From assembly GCF_003269035.1 (NCBI RefSeq), contig NZ_QLTK01000012.1:117884-181883 (forward strand): 64,000 bases of DNA, in the 5' to 3' direction. The translations under genes were made by a program, and so were the position numbers. This DNA is from Paraburkholderia bryophila. GTDB taxonomy: Bacteria; Pseudomonadota; Gammaproteobacteria; Burkholderiales; Burkholderiaceae. The notes below the pieces were generated by a model that was given only the letters and a program-made list of their open reading frames with translations, was not told the DNA's origin and did no database searches. Position 1 is the stretch's first letter. Every line of letters starts with the position of its first letter. This document shows positions 17,630 through 25,921 of the stretch, one piece after another.

Positions 17630-18697
17630 ATTAATTGCGGGCTTTTTTGCCTCGGTAATTACCCTGACCGAGGCGCGTTCGACGAGCGGTCCGTCGAGCT
17701 TCACCATGCGATGCCGCACCGGTGCGCCGGCCGCGCGGTTCTGTTCTTCCTGCAGCAGGGTTTCGACCGCCCAGCGGCCCAACTCGTAGTTCGGCAGCAC
17801 CACCGTGGAGAGCGGCGGATGCGTGTGGCGGGCGATTTCCTGGTCGTCGTAACCGAGCACCGAGACGTCTTCGGGCACGCGCAAACCGAGCTGCTTCAAG
17901 GCTTCGATCGCGCCGAGCGCGGTCAGATCGTTGGCGCAGAAAATCGCGGTGGGCGGGTTGGCTTCGCGCATCAGCGAGAGCGTGAGTTCAAAGCCGAGGC
18001 CCGAGCTCCAGTCGCCGTCGCGCACCAGTTCGGGGGCGTACGGCAGGTCGGCGGTGGCGAGCGCGGTGCGATAGCCTTTAAGGCGATCTTTCGACGCGTC
18101 TTGCCACGGCTCGCCGTTGATATAACCGATGCGCCGGTGCCCGGACTGCAGCAGATAATCGGTCGCCAGATGGCCGCCGGCGACTTCGGCCGGCACCACC
18201 GAAGAAACGCCGCCCTCGCTCGTGTAGCAGTTCAGCAGCACGGTCGGCACCTGCGACAGCGCGGCCGGCAGCGTCACCTTGCGGGTGTAGACGGTCGCGT
18301 AGATCACGCCGAACACATGCGGGTTGGACAGCGTCGTATCGAGCACCTGCTTTTCGATATCGGCGTTGCCGTGGGTCGAATAGACCGCCAGCATTTTGCC
18401 GGCCGCGTAGGCCGCGTCGCGCGCGCCGTCGACGTTGACGACCGGGTGCGGGCTGGTGGAAATCTCGTCGGCGAGATAGACGATCAGATTGCGCTCGTCG
18501 GCCGAGGCTGGTACTGCCTCGCGCAGCGACAGGCGGTAGCCGAGGTCGTGCGCGGCCTTCAGCACTTTCGCGCGGGTGGCCTCGGAAAACTTCGCGCCGG
18601 TGGCGTTGTTGAGCACCAGCGAGACAGTGGATTGCGACACGCCGGTCAGCTTGGCGATGTCGGTCATGGTGGGACGGCGTTGAGTCGATTTTTTCAT
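17615..18697 (-). CDS. LacI-family transcriptional regulator of the sugar transporter
   Basis: A 360-residue repressor. The N-terminal helix-turn-helix (TMTDIAKLTGVSQSTVSLVL) and hinge are classical LacI/GalR. The effector domain is a type I binding-protein fold with the usual IFCANDLTALGAIEALKQLG and VSVLGYDDQEIARHTHPPLS segments. It lies between the transporter operon (same strand, downstream) and the aldose 1-epimerase gene (divergent), with AT-rich palindromes near both ends, so it most likely represses both in the absence of the sugar. Its last codons contain part of the ytfQ promoter. Confidence 0.88.
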   Translation of the reverse strand: MKKSTQRRPTMTDIAKLTGVSQSTVSLVLNNATGAKFSEATRAKVLKAAHDLGYRLSLREAVPASADERNLIVYLADEISTSPHPVVNVDGARDAAYAAGKMLAVYSTHGNADIEKQVLDTTLSNPHVFGVIYATVYTRKVTLPAALSQVPTVLLNCYTSEGGVSSVVPAEVAGGHLATDYLLQSGHRRIGYINGEPWQDASKDRLKGYRTALATADLPYAPELVRDGDWSSGLGFELTLSLMREANPPTAIFCANDLTALGAIEALKQLGLRVPEDVSVLGYDDQEIARHTHPPLSTVVLPNYELGRWAVETLLQEEQNRAAGAPVRHRMVKLDGPLVERASVRVITEAKKPAINIISD

Positions 18698-18764
18698 TGT
18701 GCGAGCCGCGCTGCGGCGGCGCTAAGGCGGGAATATGCCGAGGCATCGTGGTGCTGACGGTACC

Positions 18765-18861
18765 ACTAATAATATGTGCGCGGCAACGCGCGCTAACCCG
18801 CCATTTGGGAATGTGCGATACGCGTATGAGCGCGGTGTTTTGGTTAATTTATTACTAATAA
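18765..18861. promoter_or_regulatory. Putative operators between the LacI-type gene and the epimerase gene
   Basis: ACTAATAATAT occurs at 18765-18775 and again at 18854-18864. The second copy is part of a perfect 13-bp palindrome TTATTACTAATAA (18849-18861), next to a TTGACC at 18864-18869. The same word occurs at 17621-17631 in front of ytfQ. Three copies in about 1.25 kb flanking one regulator gene suggest its binding sites and autoregulation. Confidence 0.5.
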
Positions 18862-19006
18862 TATTGACCGATGCACTTTGGCGTGCGATTCTCGGTCGCG
18901 CGGACTTCGAATGGTCCGCCGGCCGCGCGCAGTGCGCGGCACGCTACAGGAGACAAACGATGCGCGTTGCTGCCGGCCTCCGTCCGAGGCCCCGCCTTTT
19001 TTAATC

Positions 19007-20002
19007 ATGCGCGACGTTTCCCTGAACCCGATCCGGCCGCTCGCGGCAGCGGCGGCGCCTGACGAGCTGGTGTGGCTCGACGATCCCGCCATTGCGTCCA
19101 CGCTGGTTACGTTGCATGCCGGCGCGCTGCGCGCGGTGCTCGCGCCCGCGGTGGGCGGCGCGCTCGCCGCGTTCTACGAAGTCACGCCCAAGGGCCCCCT
19201 GCATTGGCTGCGGCCGGCAACGTCGGCGGCATTCACCGAGCGCGATCCGCTGCGAATGGCGAGCTTTCCGCTGTTCCCCTATTGCAACCGGATTCGCGAT
19301 GCACGCTTCGAGTTCGATGGCGTCACGATCGACCTCGCCGGCAACGACACGCGGTTCGCGCATGCGCTGCACGGGAATGCGTGGCGGCGTCCGTGGCGGA
19401 TCGGCGCGCGCACCGAAAGCTCGGTGGACTTGCATTTCGAACACGAACCGGATACGCGGATTCCCAGCGACTGGCCGTTTCGCTATCGCGCGCAGCAGCG
19501 CATCGCGCTGAGCGGCGGGGCGCTGGTCATCACGTTGTCCGCGCGGAATCTGGACGAGCGGCCGATGCCGTTCGGCATGGGACATCACCCGTACTATCCG
19601 CGCACGGCGTCGACGCGCGTGCAGGCCGACGTGCAGGCCATGTGGCACGCCGACGCCGACGTACTGCCGACCCATCTCGGCCCGCATCCCGCGGTGGATG
19701 CCTTGCGTGAAGGCATGTCGCCGGATGCCTTCGATCTCGACAATAACTTCGCGAACTGGTCGCGCGAGGCGACGATTGCGTGGCCCGACGAACAGCGTCG
19801 ACTGACCATGACCGCGGACGCGCCGTTCGACCACATGGTGGTGTATGCACCGGCCAACGATCCGCAGTTGTGCGTGGAACCCGTCACCAATACCACGGAC
19901 TGTTTCAACGCGGCCGGCCCGCGTGAGCAGGTGGGCGGCTGTGTCTTGCAGGCGGGCGAGGAGTTGGCCGCAACGGTGAAGTGGACGCCGCAGCGCGGCT
20001 AG
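19007..20002 (+). CDS. Aldose 1-epimerase (galactose mutarotase family)
   Basis: A 331-residue enzyme, started at MRDVSLNPIR; the open frame upstream is not conserved. Catalytic features of the GalM family are visible: NRIRDARFEFDG around residue 94, HALHGNAW with His122, GMGHHPYYP with His193/194, and the glutamate of CVEPVTNTTD near residue 295. It interconverts the alpha and beta anomers of a free aldose in the cytoplasm. Its position divergent from a sugar transporter regulator suggests it handles the sugar brought in by the YtfQRT-YjfF system. Confidence 0.88.
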   Translation: MRDVSLNPIRPLAAAAAPDELVWLDDPAIASTLVTLHAGALRAVLAPAVGGALAAFYEVTPKGPLHWLRPATSAAFTERDPLRMASFPLFPYCNRIRDARFEFDGVTIDLAGNDTRFAHALHGNAWRRPWRIGARTESSVDLHFEHEPDTRIPSDWPFRYRAQQRIALSGGALVITLSARNLDERPMPFGMGHHPYYPRTASTRVQADVQAMWHADADVLPTHLGPHPAVDALREGMSPDAFDLDNNFANWSREATIAWPDEQRRLTMTADAPFDHMVVYAPANDPQLCVEPVTNTTDCFNAAGPREQVGGCVLQAGEELAATVKWTPQRG

Positions 20003-20009
20003 CTGCGCC

Positions 20010-20807
20010 TCACTCCACCCGCAAGCGCGCCATATACGGCAGATGATCCGACAGCCACGCAGTCTCCTGCGTCGGCTGAATCCATTCGATCGGTTTCATG
20101 CCGCGCACGAACATCTTGTCCAACGCGAGCGCCGGCGAAAATGCCGGGAACGTGCGCCCCGATTCCCCGAGCAGCGTGGCCACTTCCTGCAAACCGTGCT
20201 CGCCGAACAGCGGCACCGAGTCGTTGCGCCAATCGTTGAAATCGCCGGCCAGCACCAGCGGGCCCTCCGGCGCTTCCTTTGCGATCCAGTGCGCGATCCA
20301 GTTCATCTGCCGCAAACGCGCCGAACGCGTCAGCGCGAGATGCGCACACAACAGCGTGACCGAATGACCGCCGAAGGTGGCGCGCGCCACCAGCAAACCC
20401 CGTTTTTCGAAGCGATGCGCGGAGATGTCCCAGCGTCCGCCGAGATCGAGCGGATGCGGCGACAGAATCGCATTGCCGTGTCGCCACGACGGCTTGAACA
20501 CGTTCGGCCCAAGAGCGATTTCAAGCTCCAGCGCGCGCGCGATTTCGGTGGCCTGGCAATGCCACACATCGTTCAGCGGATCGGCGACCGGCGCGCCGAA
20601 ACTGCTCGCCAGCACCGGCGACGGCATGCGCCGCGCCATCGCTTCCTGTAAAAAATACGCGTCCGCGTGAGTGGATTGCACCCAGCGCTGCATGGCCTGC
20701 CATGCCTGAAAGCCGAGCGGTGTGCGGCCCTTGTGCAGGTTCCAGCTCACCGCAATGAAATCCTTCGGCGCAATGCTTTCGCGGATCAATTCTTCGGGGT
20801 TTCGCAT
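20010..20807 (-). CDS. Endonuclease/exonuclease/phosphatase (EEP) family hydrolase
   Basis: A 265-residue protein with all EEP active-site motifs: SWNLHKG near residue 21 (Asn), FLQEA (Glu), GNAILS, GDFNDW (Asp/Asn) and the C-terminal SDHLPY (Asp-His). There is no signal peptide. EEP proteins cleave phosphodiester bonds in DNA, phospholipids or inositol phosphates using Mg2+. The substrate cannot be read from sequence. It converges with the epimerase gene, only 7 bp apart. Confidence 0.85.
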   Translation of the reverse strand: MRNPEELIRESIAPKDFIAVSWNLHKGRTPLGFQAWQAMQRWVQSTHADAYFLQEAMARRMPSPVLASSFGAPVADPLNDVWHCQATEIARALELEIALGPNVFKPSWRHGNAILSPHPLDLGGRWDISAHRFEKRGLLVARATFGGHSVTLLCAHLALTRSARLRQMNWIAHWIAKEAPEGPLVLAGDFNDWRNDSVPLFGEHGLQEVATLLGESGRTFPAFSPALALDKMFVRGMKPIEWIQPTQETAWLSDHLPYMARLRVE

Positions 20808-20943
20808 GCCGCGTTATCCACGTGTTCTGTTTGAGGGCTTCGGCGATGAGGCCCGTGTCGCCAGCGGGTTGCACGCGCGTGGCTCGTATCGATGGGGTCG
20901 GGTGGGCGCGTAGTGGTTTGCACACTCATTCGCAGCGGCCTGG

Positions 20944-21447
20944 CTAGTTCGCACTGGTCGCCGTATTCGCGAGACTGGCCTTCACGCGATAGACCAGGTT
21001 GGGATTCTTGTCGACGATCGTCCAGCTCGCCCACTGACCCGCCGCCACCTTCAGACCCGGATGGCTCGCGCTCACCTGACGCGGTTGCGGCGGCAGCTTG
21101 CAGCCGGTGTCGGTCTGTTGCGCGCCGTCTTCCTCGAAGGTTTCCTGCGCTTCGATCGACAGCGTGACCTCGTTCGCGTCCGCCTGCAGCGGCGACACGG
21201 TTAGCGTGCGCGTCAGATCGAGACTGCCGCCGGGCTGATCTTTACAGCCGACGTTATGTTGCACCACCTTGTGATGCGTATCCGTGCGCGCCTGGCCGAC
21301 CGTGGTGGTGCCGTCGAACGAATCGATCTGCTGGCCGTCGCGCATGACCTGCAACTGCCACTGCACGACCTGTTGCGCCGGACGTTGCTGCGCGTTCGCC
21401 AGCAACGAAGTGCCGAGCAGCACGGCCAGGATACTGGTTTTCCACAT
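20944..21447 (-). CDS. Exported protein of unknown function
   Basis: A 167-residue protein with a clear signal peptide (MWKTSILAVLLGTSLLANAQ, cleavage about residue 19-20). The mature part is hydrophilic, mostly beta-strand-like, with two cysteines (NVGCKDQ and DTGCKLP) that could form a disulfide in the periplasm. I do not recognise a family. It stands alone between the EEP gene and the divergent AAA+ gene. The composition resembles its chromosomal neighbours, so it is not obviously acquired. Confidence 0.65.
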   Translation of the reverse strand: MWKTSILAVLLGTSLLANAQQRPAQQVVQWQLQVMRDGQQIDSFDGTTTVGQARTDTHHKVVQHNVGCKDQPGGSLDLTRTLTVSPLQADANEVTLSIEAQETFEEDGAQQTDTGCKLPPQPRQVSASHPGLKVAAGQWASWTIVDKNPNLVYRVKASLANTATSAN

Positions 21448-21715
21448 AAAAGAATTCTCCGGTCACTGCACCTGCCCGCGTGGACAGACGGTCATCTTAC
21501 GCCTGATGGGCGGAACGTTTTTCTGACACGCCAATCGGGGCCGGGTTCAGCAACACTGCATTTCAGTTGATGACCTGAGTCCCTGAAAACAATCGCTTGT
21601 TAGCAGCAGAGACGCACGACTGCTGGCTTGCACACGAATATGTCGTCGTTACACTGAACTTGAAACGGCGCCAGTCAGGGGCCGCTGCAGCAAGACCAGC
21701 CAGACGGGGTGAGCG

Positions 21716-22693
21716 ATGACAACAGCAATGGTCAAACAGGAAATCGCCGTGGCGTCTTTCAGTCAGGTGTACGACCTCGATCAGGTCGAGACCGCGCTGA
21801 ACGATCTCGGCGAAGGCGCGAACGAGGCACTGCGCGCCACATACGAAAAGATGCTGAAAACCGGCAATCTGCGCTTCTGCGTCAAGCCGAACCGGATGCC
21901 GTCGATCGACGATCTGATCGGCGCGCTACCCAACTTTTCAGCGCCGCTCGACGACATCCGCAAGCAGGTCGCGTTGTGCCTCGAGACCGAAGACCGGCTC
22001 GAACTGATGCCGATCCTGCTGCTCGGCGACCCCGGCATCGGCAAGACCCACTTTGCCAAGCAGTTGGCGCGCCTGCTCGGCACCGCCTATCAATACGTGG
22101 CGATGAGTTCGTTGACGGCGGGCTGGATTCTGTCGGGCGCTTCGTCGCAATGGAAGAACGCGAAGCCGGGCAAGGTGTTCGATGCGCTCGTGAACGGCAG
22201 CTACGCGAACCCCGTGATTGCCGTCGACGAAATCGACAAGGCCACCGGCGATTCGCAATACGATCCGCTCGGCGCGTTGTACGCGCTGCTGGAGCACGAT
22301 ACGGCGCAGACTTTCATCGACGAATTCGCCGAGATTCCCATCAACGCGGGGCACGTCATCTGGATCGCGACCGCGAACGACGAACGCTCGATCCCCGAGC
22401 CGATCCTGAACCGCATGAACGTGTATGAGATTCCGCCGCCGGATCACGCGGGCGCGCGCCGCATCGCCCAATCGATCTACGACGAGATCCGCTCCGCGCA
22501 TAACTGGGGACTGCGCTTTCCCGAGCAGATCGGCGACGGCGCGCTCGATGCGTTGAAGCCGGCCTCGCCGCGCGAAATGCGTCGGGCGATTCTCAACGGC
22601 TTCGGCTCGGCGCGTATCGACGGACGGGATCGGATTGAAGCTGGTGACATTCGGCTCGACCACGGAAATCGGCGAAAACCCATCGGTTTTTGA
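21716..22693 (+). CDS. Orphan AAA+ ATPase (MoxR/Lon-like module)
   Basis: A 325-residue single AAA+ domain protein. Walker A is GDPGIGKTHFAKQL (about 104-117), Walker B is IAVDEIDKA, sensor 1 is VIWIATAND, the arginine finger region is IPEPILNRM, and a C-terminal lid follows. The ATPase core resembles that of Lon, but there is no protease domain and no VWA partner next to it. An N-terminal stretch of about 85 residues precedes the core. It may act as a stand-alone unfoldase or chaperone. A strong terminator follows 24 bp after the stop. Confidence 0.75.
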   Translation: MTTAMVKQEIAVASFSQVYDLDQVETALNDLGEGANEALRATYEKMLKTGNLRFCVKPNRMPSIDDLIGALPNFSAPLDDIRKQVALCLETEDRLELMPILLLGDPGIGKTHFAKQLARLLGTAYQYVAMSSLTAGWILSGASSQWKNAKPGKVFDALVNGSYANPVIAVDEIDKATGDSQYDPLGALYALLEHDTAQTFIDEFAEIPINAGHVIWIATANDERSIPEPILNRMNVYEIPPPDHAGARRIAQSIYDEIRSAHNWGLRFPEQIGDGALDALKPASPREMRRAILNGFGSARIDGRDRIEAGDIRLDHGNRRKPIGF

Positions 22694-22716
22694 GGTTTTT
22701 CGCCAATTTTTTGTAG

Positions 22717-22742
22717 AAAAGCCGCCTGCGAGCGGCTTTTTT
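22717..22742 (+). terminator. Rho-independent terminator
   Basis: A 9-bp stem, AAAAGCCGC (22717-22725) with GCGGCTTTT (22732-22740), a 6-nt loop and a T run ends the AAA+ gene transcript. Confidence 0.9.
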
Positions 22743-22950
22743 AACGGCCAAAACCGGCAATCCCTGCCGCAAATGCGGAGATTGCCGCAGCAATTGTTGC
22801 TGATTATGAGACGTTAAGTTGCTTTCAATCGGTCCAATTTTTCGATAGCTAGGGAATACACTGAGCTTCATCGACATGACGTCTACGCCTCACCGGCAGA
22901 TGTCACGCGCCAGGCACAGAACCCGAATTCAACGACTATTGGAAACCATC

Positions 22951-23376
22951 ATGAGAACCGCTTCCTTCGCTCTGCTTTTTTCCGTTGCTGTCGCGGCCCC
23001 TGCTTTCGCGAGCGGCTACGGTCCGGCAACCTCGTATCGTCCGGAAGTCGCGACGTACACGCAGCCGAGCGGCGTGACCCGCGCGCAAGTGAAAGCCGAC
23101 GTGGTGCAGGCGCGCGCCGACGGCGAACTGAATCAGAATCCGTACGCGCCGGTTTCCGCCGACAGCGTGCGCGCCACGCCGGATAACGGCCCGAAGACGC
23201 GCGCCCAGGTGAAGGCCGAACTGGCCGACGCCCGCGCCAACGGTGAACTGAATCTGAACCCGAATGCGCCCGCCTATCAGCAGCAACTCGCGCTGGGTGG
23301 CTACACGCCGCCGCGCGCGCAAGCGACGAGCTCGGTGGTCGAAGCCTCGCGCCGTACGGTGAGCACGCAGAACTAA
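22951..23376 (+). CDS. DUF4148-family exported protein
   Basis: A 141-residue protein, started at MRTASFALLF where a signal peptide begins (cleavage after AFAS, about residue 23). The mature part holds two copies of the DUF4148 unit: TRAQVKADVVQARADGELNQ and TRAQVKAELADARANGELNL. This small periplasmic family is abundant in Burkholderiales and has no known biochemical role. The frame extends further upstream but the added residues are basic and not signal-like. Confidence 0.85.
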   Translation: MRTASFALLFSVAVAAPAFASGYGPATSYRPEVATYTQPSGVTRAQVKADVVQARADGELNQNPYAPVSADSVRATPDNGPKTRAQVKAELADARANGELNLNPNAPAYQQQLALGGYTPPRAQATSSVVEASRRTVSTQN

Positions 23377-23538
23377 ACGTTTGCGCGGTTTGCTGTTTCC
23401 ACGTTGTCTCTGCGTTGGCGCGCGGCATGCGCCGCGCAGGCTGCCGCGAGACCCCGCGAAGAAGTGAGCGCCGCACGCTTCGACGGCGTACACTGATCCG
23501 TCTGGCCGCTACGTTTGACCCGCTGAAGACCGAATTCG

Positions 23539-23573
23539 AATGCCCGCCGTCGTTTCCGACGGCGGGCATTTGC
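23539..23573 (+). terminator. Terminator-like hairpin
   Basis: A perfect 14-bp stem (23539-23552 with 23557-23570) and TTTC loop, followed by only a short T run. It lies about 160 bp past the DUF4148 gene and before the next gene, so it probably ends that transcript. Confidence 0.6.
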
Positions 23574-23727
23574 GTCTGTGCGGCGTCGTACAATTTTGCG
23601 TAGCGTTTGCAGAAACGGCAGGAACGTTCGACAGCGAGCGGTGCGCGGCACTCGATAGCCGCATCCTGTCTTCATCACTATCGGGTGAACGAGGCAGCGC
23701 GCGGTGATGTCAGCCGCGTCAAGGGAC

Positions 23728-24834
23728 ATGGACCAAATCGAATGTGTGGTGATCGGCGCGGGTGTGGTCGGTCTGGCAGTGGCGCGCGCGCTGGCCGCGC
23801 GCGGTCGTGAGGTGATCGTGCTGGAGGCTGCCGAGGCGATCGGCGTGGGCACCAGCTCGCGCAACAGCGAAGTGATTCACGCGGGCATCTACTATCCACG
23901 CGGCTCGCAGAAAGCGGCGCTCTGCGTACGCGGCCGCGAGATGCTTTACGACTTCTGCGCCGAACACAACGTGCCGCATTCGCGCTGCGGCAAACTGCTG
24001 GTCGCCACCTCGCGCAACCAGATTCCCCAGCTCGAAAGCATCATGGCCAAGGGCCGCGAGAACGGCGTGCTCGACCTGCTGCGGATGAACGGCGATCAGG
24101 CGCAAGCGCTCGAACCGGCGCTCGAATGTGTCGAGGCGGTGTTCTCGCCGCAGACGGGTATCGTCGATAGTCACCAACTGATGCTGGCGATTCAGGGCGA
24201 CGCCGAACGCGACGGCGCGATGTGCGCGTTTCACGCACCGGTCGAGGCGATCGAAGCAAGCAACGGCCGCTTCATCATCAAGGTCGGCGGCAGCGCGCCG
24301 ACCACGATCAGCGCCGCGTGCGTGGTCAACAGCGCGGGTCTGCAAGCGAATGCGCTGGCGCGGCAGATTCGTGGACTCGACGCGCGTCACGTGCCGCCGC
24401 TCTATCTGGCGCGCGGTAACTACTTCAGCATTTCGGGGCGCGCGCCATTCAGCCGTCTGATCTATCCGATGCCGAACGAAGCCGGCCTCGGCGTGCATCT
24501 GACCATCGATCTCGGCGGCCAGACGCGTTTCGGTCCCGACGTCGAATGGGTCGACGCCATCAATTACGACGTCGATCCTCATCGTGCGGAATCGTTCTAC
24601 GCGGCGATTCGCGCGTACTGGCCCGCGCTACCCGACGACGCGCTCCAACCCGCTTATGCGGGCATTCGTCCGAAGCTTTCGGGTCCGGGCGAACCGGCCG
24701 CGGACTTTCTGATTCAAGGTCCGGCCGCGCATGGTGTGCGTGGGCTCGTCAATCTGTTCGGGATCGAGTCGCCGGGATTGACGGCGTCGCTGGCGATCGC
24801 GCAACGGGTCTGCGAGTTGAGCGGGCGCGCGTAG
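23728..24834 (+). CDS. FAD-dependent oxidoreductase, L-2-hydroxyglutarate oxidase-like
   Basis: A 368-residue DAO-fold flavoenzyme. The dinucleotide motif CVVIGAGVVGLAVARAL starts at residue 5, followed by TSSRNSEVIHAGIYYP, which is characteristic of LhgO-type L-2-hydroxyacid oxidases. The C-terminal GIRPKLSGPGEPAADFLIQG and NLFGIESPGLTASL segments match the same family. It likely oxidises L-2-hydroxyglutarate or a related hydroxy acid and feeds electrons to the membrane chain. The start is uncertain: ATGs at 23707 and 23728 are both possible, and I prefer 23728 because the Rossmann motif follows directly. Confidence 0.8.
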   Translation: MDQIECVVIGAGVVGLAVARALAARGREVIVLEAAEAIGVGTSSRNSEVIHAGIYYPRGSQKAALCVRGREMLYDFCAEHNVPHSRCGKLLVATSRNQIPQLESIMAKGRENGVLDLLRMNGDQAQALEPALECVEAVFSPQTGIVDSHQLMLAIQGDAERDGAMCAFHAPVEAIEASNGRFIIKVGGSAPTTISAACVVNSAGLQANALARQIRGLDARHVPPLYLARGNYFSISGRAPFSRLIYPMPNEAGLGVHLTIDLGGQTRFGPDVEWVDAINYDVDPHRAESFYAAIRAYWPALPDDALQPAYAGIRPKLSGPGEPAADFLIQGPAAHGVRGLVNLFGIESPGLTASLAIAQRVCELSGRA

Positions 24835-25076
24835 TTCGAGCGGGTTTCGTCGCTCGCTTTAATGCGCCGCAAAGAGACCGCAAGCCGTTTTCTTTGCGAG
24901 TGATTCTCATCGCGCGCGATCCCTGCTCGAGCAGCTGCGCGACATTCTGGCGCAGGGGCGTACCGATTCGGTTATCTCTATCATTTGGACCGTCACGCGC
25001 GACGGCTTCGTTGCTATCCTTGGGGACCGCTGTCACTAGAACGGCGATCAGTTCTATATAAATGGAGTGAGTCCCC

Positions 25077-25388
25077 ATGAAATCTTCCCGTCGTACGTTT
25101 TTGATCACCAGCATTGGTGTGGCGTCCACGTTCGCGCTGTCGCGCTCGGCGTTCGCCGATGCACCGAAAGTTGCCGAAACCGATCCGACCGCGCAAGCAC
25201 TCGGCTACAAGGCCGACGCCAGCAAAGTCGACAAAGCCAAGTTCGCGAAGTACGCAGCGGGCCAGGATTGCGGCAACTGCAGCTTCTATCAAGCCAAGCC
25301 GACCGACGCCTGGGGCGGTTGCCCGATGTTCGCGGGCAAGCAGGTCGCCAGCAAGGGTTGGTGCAGCGCATATAACAAGAAGGCCTGA
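25077..25388 (+). CDS. hip: High-potential iron-sulfur protein (HiPIP)
   Basis: A 103-residue protein with a Tat-type signal (SRRTFLITSIGVAS, cleavage near AFADA). The mature protein has four cysteines spaced as in HiPIP: Cys65 and Cys68 (DCGNC), Cys82 (GGCPMF) and Cys96 (GWCSAY), ligating one 4Fe-4S cluster. It serves as a periplasmic electron carrier, for example to terminal oxidases. A terminator hairpin follows 81 bp downstream. Confidence 0.92.
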   Translation: MKSSRRTFLITSIGVASTFALSRSAFADAPKVAETDPTAQALGYKADASKVDKAKFAKYAAGQDCGNCSFYQAKPTDAWGGCPMFAGKQVASKGWCSAYNKKA

Positions 25389-25469
25389 TTACGTTTGAAC
25401 CGCACGCACGGTCAGTGACGTGCGAAGTGCGCCGCAGCATCGCGGTGCGAGATCGAGCTTCGATCATCG

Positions 25470-25504
25470 AGGCGTCTGCCGCTCCCTGCGACAGACGCCT
25501 TTTT
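25470..25504 (+). terminator. Rho-independent terminator of hip
   Basis: Stem AGGCGTCTG (25470-25478) with CAGACGCCT (25492-25500), then TTTT. The homology of the following MFS remnant begins immediately after this T run. Confidence 0.85.
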
Positions 25505-25867
25505 GCTATCCGCCGCTATCCGCTGTTCGCCTGGCTCGCGGCAGAGCCGAGCGTGTCGAAACTGATTCTCGTGCAGGCGCTTCTGTCGATCACGCTGTCG
25601 GGCTATTACGAGCCGTTCGGCGCGCTGATCGCCGCGCTGTTTCCGGCGAACGTGCGCTCGATCGGTTTATCGCTCGCGTATAACGTCGCGGTGATGGTGT
25701 TCGGCGGTTTCGGGCCGCTTCTCGTGACGTGGCTGATCGAGTCGACCGGCTCGCCGCTCGCGCCGACTTACTACGTGATGAGCGGCCTGACGTTGTCGAT
25801 CGTTGCGGTGGCATGCATACCCGGCAAGCGTCACGCGGATCTCGACGCGCGGCGAAAACCGGCGTGA
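25505..25867 (+). pseudogene. 3' remnant of an MFS transporter gene
   Basis: About 120 codons in one frame read as the last quarter of a major facilitator of the metabolite/H+ symporter type: YPLFAWLAAEPS, then SITLSGYYEPFGALIAALFP, NVRSIGLSLAYNVAVMVFGG and a final helix. No start codon or ribosome site fits, since the frame enters through the hip terminator hairpin, and the first eight or so helices are missing. The coding fragment itself is intact, which suggests a deletion that fused the end of this gene to the downstream side of hip rather than slow decay. Confidence 0.75.
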
Positions 25868-25921
25868 CGTGTGGTGCGATTCTGATCGCGCGTTGAGGCG
25901 TGATCTGCGCCATCCGACTAT

